A DNA stretch of 64,000 nt, taken from NCBI GenBank assembly GCA_030867875.1, contig JAOWCC010000019.1:104519006-104583005 (forward strand). Direction: 5' to 3'. Positions 49,426-61,000 of this stretch are shown in pieces. Made by a program: the position numbers and the translations under genes. This DNA comes from Actinernus sp. WN-2022. Lineage: Eukaryota > Cnidaria > Anthozoa > Actiniaria > Actinernidae. Positions within the stretch are counted from its first letter, which is position 1; each line of letters opens with the position of its first letter. The notes beneath the pieces were generated by a model. It searched no databases. It had not been told where the DNA came from and was given only the letters and a program-made list of their open reading frames with translations.

Positions 49426-51540
49426 ACATCGAGTGGATATAATTTTCGACTCGTCTAAAGAACATGTTCGTCTTCAACCGTGCCGACAAAACAGACCATG
49501 GTCGACTTGAGTATAGTTCGGACATCAGCCAATGCTCCAGAAGCAGTATACGTACACACTTTCCTCAGGCATTGATAAATCGTACTTGCAAACTTTTTAA
49601 ACATCACTGCATTTTCTGCACCGAAAACAAGCGCGCATTGTGTCGTTACCAGTCGAACGCAAAAATCCACAAATAACCCAGTATGGCAAAACGCTGCATC
49701 AAGAATATATATGACAGCTGGACGCTCCCGGTAATGGCTCCTGATGCGTATACATTATTTCCATTGCCGTGCTAGTGAACACTAATCATTTATGATTGCA
49801 ATTATGCCAAAAAATGTTAAATCGAAAAAAGAGTTAATCCCAGGCTTAAGAAAATTTAGAACTGTTGAACTGAATTTATTTGGATTCCTTTAGCCTGAGG
49901 AAATCATGCAGACGACGCCTTTTGTTTCCGCAACCGCTGGCCAAACGTAACGTAGGCTTTTATAAGGCAGTATGACTGACTGTTTTGTAAACTAAAAGAG
50001 TTTGTCAGAGGTAGTTTTCATTTATTCACTGTGATGCTAAAAAAATAATTAACTTTGATTAGATATACAGTGTTGTGTTTTTTAGTTCGGTATATGATAA
50101 TTATTTCGAAATAAGGTGAAAGTTTAATTTTTTTAGGATATGAAATTTAAATTTAATTATTTCTGTCTGGTTCGACAATTGATTGATAGCATATACTTTC
50201 GATGTTATCCAGACTAGTATCAGAATTGGGTGACGCAGTTTTACAAAAAGCAGGCGATGGAAATCACTTCCTACTTCGGCTCTGTGTTTCATATTTTCAC
50301 TGAATGGCTGATGATCGAAGGATGTGATTAATAAAAGAGCTGAAGAAACGTAAACGGCTTCCGTAAACATGGAGGAGTTCAATTCTTCATCATTTACATA
50401 AGCGGTTTGAGTTAGCGCCAGTTGCACGCAATATCCTAGCCTGCGACACGGCAGCCGCATCTTTGTACTCGCTCGATCCAAAACCGATTCCCCCAAAGAA
50501 ACGGCTTCTTTGGGGGAACCGTTTCGAGCGAGTACAAAAATGCAGGGCTGCTTTCGCAGGCCGCTAGCAATATCCCATTCTCAGTTTTGTGGGAGATATT
50601 ACAGGTATTCCGTAAAAGGCATATACTGTACTGTAAAACCAATCATATTTACATTGTCATTCACGCAATTTTTTTCCCAAAGGGACATACTCAAAGTAGC
50701 GACTTCTTTCTGATGTGGAATAACTGCAGGATATCGAAAAACGTTCCCAAAAAACTGACACGAATTTCTCGATAGTTCTACTCGGTTAGGGAGATATGAC
50801 TAACTCTGTGAGAACTGATGACTAGAATATTGGCGTGAATGGTAAACTACCTCATTCTCCCAAACGATCTTCCGCTTCCATGCAACCATTCTGAAGCAGG
50901 CTATCGCCGTCCAATCAGAGAGTCCCATTGCTTCTTGGACATCACATGAATCACACACATACTTAAGTGCCTTTTGTTAAGGTTTCTCTATGTCAATATT
51001 ACAATCAATATAGCGTTAGTACACTCTGTCAATAAAAGTACATTAACCAAAATATCTCCAATTTATGAGTTTCATGCTATTGATTATATTTTGGGAAACA
51101 GATGACTTTAGAATTCAAATCGAAAGTAATGCAAATAATGTTGTGTTTGTTCATTCATTTAAAATAATATATAGTTTCTGAAATACACTTTTATGCGGGA
51201 TAAAGTTAAAATTATTGACTTTAAGATGATGTGATCCAAAGAGTTGCATCTTCTTGAAAATTGCAAAACAGGTTTGGTATTTCTGTCAATCAATTTAATG
51301 GACAGTTTAGCAAAGGTGTTCCTCTATCTCTGTTATTTGGTTGGTCCAAATCGCTGCATATGTTATTTTGTCAAGAAGATTTGTTGATTTTAGAAACGAT
51401 GCGAGGTCTTTGCTGCCAGCTGTTCGGGCTGAAAGACAGCCCACAGAAAATAGTGATTACTTAAAAATCATTGCATACATCGAGCCTGTTTGAAAATATA
51501 CACAGCCGTAACTTTAGAAAAACCGCGGTCCAAAACCGGA
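49426..51540. other. No supported gene; flank of the BTB-Kelch gene
   Basis: Short overlapping frames on both strands at 49455-49676 and 50101-50496 match nothing known to me. The only structure noted is the hairpin at 50436-50567. Confidence 0.4.
50436..50567. mobile_element. 132-bp hairpin element
   Basis: CTAGCCTGCG at the left and CGCAGGCCGCTAG at the right, with inner arms TTTGTACTCGCTCG and CGAGCGAGTACAAA and the central complement AAAGAAACGG/CCGTTTC region. Confidence 0.8.
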
Positions 51541-51684
51541 TAATTACCTTGGATACGTTGGTCCCCTGCTGTTAGAGTCACTGGCAGTTCTCTGAAGACT
51601 CAGCTTGAGCAACACGACAGTGTTGAGGTTGAGCAACACTTTTCCTGCATTCTTATCAAATACGAATGCGTAAAAGTGAACAAA

Positions 51685-52041
51685 ATGTCTGCAAGTTCGA
51701 AATCGACGAAGGCTGAATCGGTTTTTATCTCCAACAACCATTCAAAGGAAGCCTTTAGAGTGCTACACGAGATGCGAGGGAACATGGAACATTGTGATAT
51801 TACACTGAAGGCAGGGAATCTATCACTTCGCGCACATCAAGTGGTTTTGGCTGCCCTATCGCCATATTTTCGACAGGTATTTTCCCCGGAGAACATCGAA
51901 CAACAGCAAACAGAATACCATATGCCTGATCATCTAAATCCCCAGGCCATCACGACAATGATAGAGTTTTTCTATACGGGGAATCTGCAAATTAGCTTCA
52001 AGAACGTAGAAGATCTACTTACTGCCGCAAGCTTATTGAAG
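51685..52041 (+). CDS. BTB-Kelch exon 1 (BTB domain)
   Basis: Starts at ATG 51685 (MSASSKSTKAESVF) and ends in TTGAAG before GTTAGT, phase 0, 119 codons. Three codons (GTG AAC AAA) lie in frame before the ATG without another ATG. Confidence 0.92.
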
Positions 52042-55000
52042 GTTAGTAGTTAGTAGGCGGCCTTTTGAAATTCAAATGTCTACCGAAACGAAACAGTCTA
52101 AAAGGAAAATTGATCTCAAATTTAAATAAAAGTTAGCAAATTGATAACGTTTTCGGCAATGATTAGTGGAAAAGTAATTTAATGTATTTTAAATTTTATA
52201 TGGCAAAGAGACACTCAATCGACCGTTCGATTGACCGACGTATTCCGGAATAAGAATACACGGAATGATCACTACAAATTGCTTATATTGGGATTTTTTA
52301 GCCACTCGAATATTAGCTGTATCCTGAATATCATATGTCAGCAAGGGTTTGTGGCTTTCAGTGCAAAATGTGCCTGCACCAGTGATTTCCAGTGATTATT
52401 CCATCTATTCTTATTCTGGAATACAGTCAATGTAAGCTAAGAGTATCCTGAGTATCATATGCTCAGTAAGCGTTTGCTACGTTTGTAGCTTACAGTGTAA
52501 AATGTGCCTGGACCAGTGATTTTCAGAGACTATTCCATCGATACGGTCAATCGAACGCGCCCTCAATTGCAACTCAAACTGATCAAGTGCTTTAATAGCC
52601 TGATTTTCAGACGGTACGATGTCGCCGCTCACTCCCTAGGGGAGGAAGTGAGCGGACGACCATATACCGTCTAAAATCAGGCTAGTGCTTTAAGCGTAAA
52701 GTGTAGCATCATATAACCGGCTCCCTCTGATTGGTTCTCTATTTCATTACAGCCCATGCATACTGGTCGGACGTTTTGGAAGTAAACCAACATAATGAAA
52801 TATTGTAACAGGATAGATTAGCGTCATCTTCAGTATTCCCGTCCTTTACAAATCCTTTAGTCTCTGTTATATCGCAAATTCAACTAATTATCTAGTTTTT
52901 CTAGTAACTCTGATGCCTGGAGGTCAATTTATTTCTTCAGTTTGCCAGGCAACATACTGGCGTCATGAAATATGGGTCCATCATCTTATGTAGAAACCGG
53001 GACTTCTTATCTCTTGAAAATGACATTTTCCCATGAGGTCGCATTTTCGTTTACCAACTGAAGATATATGCGGCGAGCAATAAAGTTTCATGTTCAAGCT
53101 TGTCGCAAAGGGAGAAGGAAAATAAAATAATATACACTACATAATAACAATATTAACACATTATAAACCTTCCCAGATTCGTTAGAACTCTCCTGTATCG
53201 TATACTTTTTTACAATGCCGTTAATCCTAAGCGATTTAGGGAATACGATCATTTAGCTGTTTGTCATTTTATATATTCCTATATTTTGATGAATATTATA
53301 TTAGAATTTGCTCGACATCGGATGTTCGAATTACTCTTTCTTAAAATTACTCCAAATAACATACAAAAATGCCAGTTAAGTGAATAAGAAGTTATTATTG
53401 TATGTTACAAGTCAAATTTCAAAGGCAAAAAAGCTTTCTACAATCGAAGAGAAACTACAAATGATCTATATTCACGAATAGGGGTTCCGAGTAAACACAC
53501 CTGCAATGCGGGTGGGAGATTTTTGAATTACTTAAAATTTTCTTTCAAATAAGTAAGTAAACAAAGCACACACAACAATAACATTAAAATTAGCCAAAAG
53601 AATTGTGATTACCTTTTACCGAGACAAACTAAAAGTTTGAGTCTGGATCTAGAACGTTCCTAAGATCTACCAAGTATTTTCTAATTCTTCAGTAGATACC
53701 ACACAATACTTAAAGTACTACTTCCACGAAATTCTACCACTTTTGGCACTTGTTTGCCTTCCAAAATGACAAACAGAGCCAGAAATATCCAAATCAGAGT
53801 ATCAAATTGGACTATGAATTTTGCGCCGGAAATCACGCCTCCCGCGCTATCATTTGTTCCAAATAGTTCGCAATCTCTTCCCCAGACCCGCTGACCAAAT
53901 CTCTAGGGACGAGATTGAATAGTCCAGCGGTTTGCTATCGTGACGTCATTTTCTCAGCACGTCGCTCTTGTAAAGCCATATTTCTATTCAAAACTTCGTT
54001 CTTTTCTTTCCTTTGTGGATAAATAGTAAAAAGAAATGTACTTTACTTATTAGTTCGCGCCGCGAAGGATTGAGTAAAATGACGTCACTTCCGCTAAAAA
54101 AATTGCTCTGCCACTGTAATGGGTTCGGGTTGGGTTTTGGACTCCAAAGGCTTCCCCTCGTCATATCGAAAAACGATTTGGATAGGAAACAAATAGAGCA
54201 ACTTTACTTTACAAACACGCAAAAAACATCGTTAACATTTGATCGTAGTGGCAAACAATTTTATGAACTTCGACAGAAACTATTAAAATAACAGAACAAT
54301 TCGGTAGTTCAGCCACAGAAACAGAAGCAACGAATACTTGATGGTAGGAGACAAAATAAATCACAAACAACTTTTGAGAGAATAATTACTGTACGTACAC
54401 TCCAATTACGTTTTAATATATCAAATTTCGTCTGATGGAAATGGTCATTTTCAGTGAAAACCGGATACTGTAAGAATTGTTTATTAAAAGTAGAATAATA
54501 ACATCATGGGCAGAAAATAATGATTTTAGAAAGCTGGCGTTTTTGTCCGAGATTTTCCTAATTAACAATTCATAATCTCCATTTCTGATGAACTTTATAT
54601 ATAATAACAACACTAATATTGGAAACTCTCTTGTGTGACTACAATGTAGAGAATATAGATATATGGACATACAGCATGTGTTTTTTATAAAATCATGTAT
54701 GTGTAATATAATGTATAATACATCTATTTATCCATGTCGTATAGAATGTGAACAGTATAGGTATAAATACATAAAAAAAAAACGTTCTATTGTTATTATT
54801 GTCATTTTTAACGATACGAACTAATTACACCTAGTACAGACATATACAAAAGGGCTTTACAAGAGGGCTTTACAATTGTCTTTAGAAATAATTGTTCATA
54901 CTATGCAACTAATTGCATAACTTAAGTAGCTCTTCTTTCCTATCCTGAGGTTCTGACTGTGAAACATATTTTAACATCGCAAGATCGCTTCAAAAACGTA

Positions 55001-58000
55001 GGCCTCATCACTTTGTGCTGCATTGAATATGTAATACTTGGCAATCAGTAGACAGTAGTTGAGGAGACAAATATTCGTTTCTAAAAAGCCATACATCATT
55101 TCCTTTCCTGACAATCTATTTATTAACTTGCTATTCTTTGGATTCTTTGAATTCATCCATATTTGAAATAAGTTCCAAAAAGCTTTCGAGGCAGGGCAGT
55201 CCACGAAGAGGTGTGATAATGTTTGTTTCTGCTGTTGATCGGGTGGACACAAGTGGCATAGATCATTTTCAATCAAACCATCTCTTTTAAGTGAAGCTTT
55301 ACTAGGGAGTATGTGATGAATAATTTTGTACTGAAACATTGACAGTCTTTTATTTTGTCAGGTAATTTGAGTAGGAAGAGAATATATAAACGGGATATAT
55401 TCTTCACGAAATCCTATGCTGATTATTCTTTTCTGCGATGTAGGCACCTTGTAACTTTTTTAAATAAAGAACTGAGAAATTATTTTAACAGTTAGGTTAC
55501 AACTTAGTAGTTTGGCAGGCCGCATTGCAGTATGGTCAATACTATCTTCAGTACTTGGGATTTTAATAATCTTTTTCCATTCATTTGGAATTGCATCAAT
55601 TATACCAGCATACTGTAAAAAGTTAACTTTTATATCATATTTCTTTGTAAACTTTTCAAAAGACATAAAAGATCCATTTTCGTTCATTAAATCTTTAATA
55701 TACTTTATTCCGTTAACATACCAATCTTTATAAAATATTGATTTATGTTTGATCTTTATATGTTTATTGTTCCATATTATTTCATTTTTTATGTCTTCAG
55801 CGGTATTTACTTTATAACTAGTTAACTCGTGCCAGTATATCAAAATATTCTTATAAAATTTCGAAAGATACGTAATATTTAGGAACTTCACATCATAATT
55901 ACATTCAAAAATTTATTCTTTACCTACTTTTTCGAGACATGTAAGAGTAATTTGTTTCCAAGTATCTTGATCTGAACTTAGCAATATTTTAACCCAAATT
56001 AACTTCAAAGCTTTATTAATAATATCAAAGTCAGGCATATTAAAACCAATCATAGTAGTTTTCTTAATCTTAGCTCTTTTTCTATTCCAAACAAATGCAT
56101 CAATCAATAAATTTATTTCGGTAATTAGGTGGAAGAATTATAAATCAATTTGGACAAAGCTAGCGTTTTTAATATTATCCCTTTACCATATAAGGTAAGA
56201 TTTCGAGTTGACCAAATATTTAGTAATTTCTGTATAGATAATATCTTCTTATTAAAATTTTCCTTTTCTTGAATTAAACAATCATGCGAAAATGTGATTC
56301 CAAGCGCATGTAAGCTAAGCTTTGGCCATTTTATTCCAAAAAGAGTGCACTTCTCTTGTTGACCTTTTTCAGAACCGAGCCAAAAGCCTTCCGTTTTAGT
56401 ACGATTAATTGAGAGACCAGAACAGTCCGCATATAGAGAAAGTAGATCCAAAAGCTTTTCAGCCGACTGTGAATTTGCTAAGAAAAACGTAGTATCATCA
56501 GCATACTGTGTTAACTTATAATTTATTGTATTAATTTGAATACCTTCTATGTCATTATTATCAATAACAGAAATAGCCAGCAACTCTACCGCAATTACTA
56601 AAAGGACCCCAGAGAGGGGGCACCCTTGTCTTACGCCTTTTCCTAATTTAAAAATATCATCGAAAAGCCATTATTTATTACACAACTTTCCACGTTTTTA
56701 TAAAATACTTTTATCCAATGTTGAATATCAGGAACAAAGTTAAATATTTCTAAAGCTTTAAAAAGATAGTTCCAATCAATGGTGTCAAAGGCTTTTTTAA
56801 AGTCTATAAACATGGCAAGACCAGGAATGTTTAAAAATTCGAGATGATAAAAAACATCCAATATTAAACGTATATTTTGTCCAATAAAACGATTTTTAAC
56901 ATATCCTGTTTGATCGTTATGTGATAGAGGGCGCCAGTTTTCAAGGAATAGAGTATCTTTTTTCTGCTTTGGAATAAGGGAAACAACTCCTCGTCTTTGA
57001 GAAACAGATAATTCACCTTTGTTAAAGGCGTAATTTAAAGATTTAACAAGATCTTCACCAATTAATTGCCAAAATTTAAGATAAAATTCGACAGAAAGGC
57101 CATCACAGCCTGGTGTTTTATTTTTTGGACTTTGTTTTAACATTTGGTAGCACTCACTCAATGTAAGCAAACCTTCACATGAATTTAATTCATCTTCCGT
57201 TAGTTTATGGATATTTTCAGAAAAAAAGAAACAAGAGAATTTTGGATCGTTCAAATCAGCATGGCAAGTTGTGTAGTTCACGATAAAAACATTCTTGTTC
57301 TTGTAGGATTTCAGTGGAATTTGTTAAAATATAGTTGTTTACTAATTTTAATTTAATAATATGTTTCTTACAATGTAGTCGTTTCTCTAAATTTAATATA
57401 TATATCCTACTGGATCCTCCTACTGGAAGTTCATCGTTTGGTAATACCACAATCTTTATACTTCTCTCTCTATATATATATATATATTACATATAGTATC
57501 TGTATAAAAGTGGAAATATAATCAGTTTAATGGAAAGAGGCCAGGTATTTGATATTCCTCAAGCTATTATGCATTTTTATTTATTTATTGAAACTAAAAA
57601 GTTAATGGACAAGTTAGAGGCTGAAACGGGGGTTCGTATAGCTTTTAATGAATTTCCCTGCATGAGCTTACATTGAGATTCGCCATTTCAGCTCATCCGT
57701 GAGAATTTGACAAGGGTTCTCGTGCGCATGCTTAGATGTCAGTAACCGCTGTGCTCAAAACACCCTTTGCCGGCTACAAGAACCAAAATAGCTTCATCTA
57801 ATGTCTTATACAAAACATTTTCGTTATTATTGTGTTACAGAACCAGGAAGCGCTAGATGCGATCATGGGCGTGGCCATGTCTGACCTACGACCCTCAAAC
57901 AGCCTGCGTCTCCAGGAAGTTGCTAAAAGACACGATTTACCAGAAATGAAGAACAAGATTGGCCGATTTATTGAGTGGAATTTTAAGTATCTGTCCAAGG

Positions 58001-61000
58001 AGCCCGGCTTCCTGGAGTTAGAAGAGGATCATCTTAAAGAGATCATCAGCAGTGAGAATTTGAGGGTTAAGAGGGAAGAGATCGTGTACGAAGCTGTGTT
58101 GAGATGGTATAAACACGACCCCACCAACAGGTAACATTCTCAATACACTACCACGAGAACTTGTAAGTGAAATAGTTGAGTTAAGAGTGACAGTCAGTCA
58201 TATGTGCTGAATAATAACAGCCCTAATTACAATCAGTCATGCACACCCTAATTTAGTACATCATGTAAACCTACATGAAATGTACCACGACAGATATGAA
58301 AACTATTAAATATATATATATATGTGCGGGAAACGTATTGCCCGACTAATGCAGTGGCACTGGACCTCAGCGTATGAGAACTGGTATCAATAAACCTTAG
58401 AAATATACATCGTGATGAACGACACCCAGACAACTTATTAAGGTGAAGTAATATACGGGAAACAATTTCTTGCAACTTGTCGCGCAACAAATTTTCGTGT
58501 TGAAAGTTGCGGTAAGCATGAATGAATCCGGCGCTGTGATTGGCTAATGGCTTGTACTAATTGTCTGTTGAAACAAGATGGAGGGCTTTGGCGGCCATTG
58601 TTGCGCGACAAGTTGCAGCGCCAGGTGGTAATACGAGCAACAAAACCAACATTTGTTCACTTCTACTTTCTGCAACATGTTGCTGCAACTTGCAACATGG
58701 CAATTCGTTGCGTGACAAGTTGCTCGAGTGGGTGGTAATACGTGCAACATCGCGCTTCAACTCGCAACGCAACATTGTTGCGTGACAAGTTGCTCGAGTG
58801 GGTGGTAATACGTGCAGCATCGCGCTTCAACTCGCAACGCAACATTGTTGCGAGACAAGTTGCTCGAGTGGGTGGTAATACGTGCAGCATCGCACTTGAA
58901 GTCGCAACGCAACATTATTGCGAGACAAGTTGCTCGAGTGGGTGGTAATACGTGCAGCATCGCACTTGAACTCGCAACGCAACATTGTTGCGAGACAAGT
59001 TGCTCGAGTGGGTGGTAATACGTGCAGCATCGCACTTTAACTCGCAACGCAACATTGTTGCGAGACAAGTTGCTCGAGTGGGTGGTAATACGAGCAACAT
59101 CGCGCTTCAACTAACATTGTTGCGAGACAAATTGCAAGAAATTGGTGCCCGTATTACTTCACCTTTAAACACAGTGGGACAGCTTTCTGGAACTCTCTGG
59201 ATGACTCTACTACTCACTCTACATCATTAAGGCTTTTCAGATTAAACTCAAATCACAGCTTTTCAATTCAAAGAATTAGTGACCATTTTTTTACTCACTC
59301 CTAAAACTCCTAGCTTAGCCAGTCAACTGATACCAGCATCAATACAGATCTTAATTAATAAATTAGTTAATTACTAGCCAGCTTAGCCTTCACTGCAGCC
59401 ACCGGTGATCAGTGCTTACTAGTTCATTGGAGTTTCTTCAGTTACTGATCAACCATCCATACACCTTCAACTAAGCCTTTAACCTAATACATATTGCTAG
59501 CTTCCTTTATTTATTGTCACTATTAATCATGACATCTTTATTATTTATTTTATTGTCTTGTCAAGCCAGCTGTATTGTAGTCTTCTGTACTTGTAACCTG
59601 ATTGATTGATTGTAAGTTATTCAAAATGTTTGGAGCGGCAATAGAAAAAGCACGATCCCCATATGAAGCAGAGGCCGATCTAGGGACTACAAGCAGGCCG
59701 TGGGAACCGGAGTGCAAATTGCGCGTGGGCGATAAGGTGTAATAAGGCTATTTATATAGGATGGCGCACAGGCATTAATGACCTTATACGTAACTAACAG
59801 GATTTTAAAGGAGATACGCTCCCTTATTGGGGGCCAATGCAGATTACACAAAATAGGAGAGATGTGCGCATGCTCCGTACGTTTGTCTCTGACTAGTTCT
59901 GATTGCTGAATTTTGTATACGTTGCAGCTTTTGAATTTCAGTAGAAGGTAGCCCATACATCAGACTGTTACAATAGTACTAGGCGTTCGGTGCTAGACTG
60001 ACTAAGATATTACCAATATTCCTAAAGATGCCGAGCGACAGATTCTATTGACATGACATTACGGGATAGCAGATGGTACAGTATGATTATACCGAAAGTA
60101 ATACTAGGGATAGGAGCAAGATGAGAGAACCGCGATGAAAAATTAACCACCTCCGTCTTAGACGGGTTACAAGATAGCTTACTGACAAGGGGAAAAAGTC
60201 TGAATGTTATTGAGATTAATGAACCACCTCCGTCTTAGACGGGTTGCAAGATAGCTTACTGACAAGGGAAAAAAGTCTGAATGTCATTGAGATTAATCAG
60301 GCGCCTAAATGCAGGGTTCATTGTTATATAAAGTTGTGAGTCATCAGCACACTGATTATGCAGTCAAGGCCATGCATTGACTTGATAACATCTTGGAGGG
60401 GACCAAAGTACAGTATAAATAGCAGTGGACCCAAAACCGGTCCTTGTAGAATACCACACGTGAGGGGTTGACACTTGGACCAGTGTTGACAATCACAACC
60501 TTCTTGGATCGTTCACACAGGTAAGACTTAAACCAATCGAGTACCGTTCCGGTAAAACCAAACTGATAACTTAATCTGCTGATGAGAATTGTCATGGCCT
60601 ATAATATCAAAGGCGGCCGAGAAATCAAGCAGAAGCAGGTGTTGACGATTTAGATAAATTTAACTACATTAGTTACCGATAACTATTTAGTTGACGTCAC
60701 CTAAATTAGTGTAACCGCAAAACCAACGGTCACAGCGAAATCAGGGGGGTTGAACATAAACTTCAGGATACGGTTGTTCGAAGAAAGGATAACTTTACCC
60801 CTAGGATAGCGCTAAATCTGTAATTATATTCTGTACAGTTTAACCTCAGGTTAGTAATTTAACCCCGGGGTAGTGCTCATCCTTGCTTCGAACAACCGGG
60901 CCCAGTTGAAAATTAACCGTTGATCCAAAAGTATTCTAGTCTAGACGATTCCGCGAGTCAACGTCTCCCCCGGACCTGAGGACAATTGCAAATTAGGTGA

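Noticed and set aside
58544..59230. Many overlapping frames on both strands
   Set aside because: All derive from the 70-bp minisatellite.
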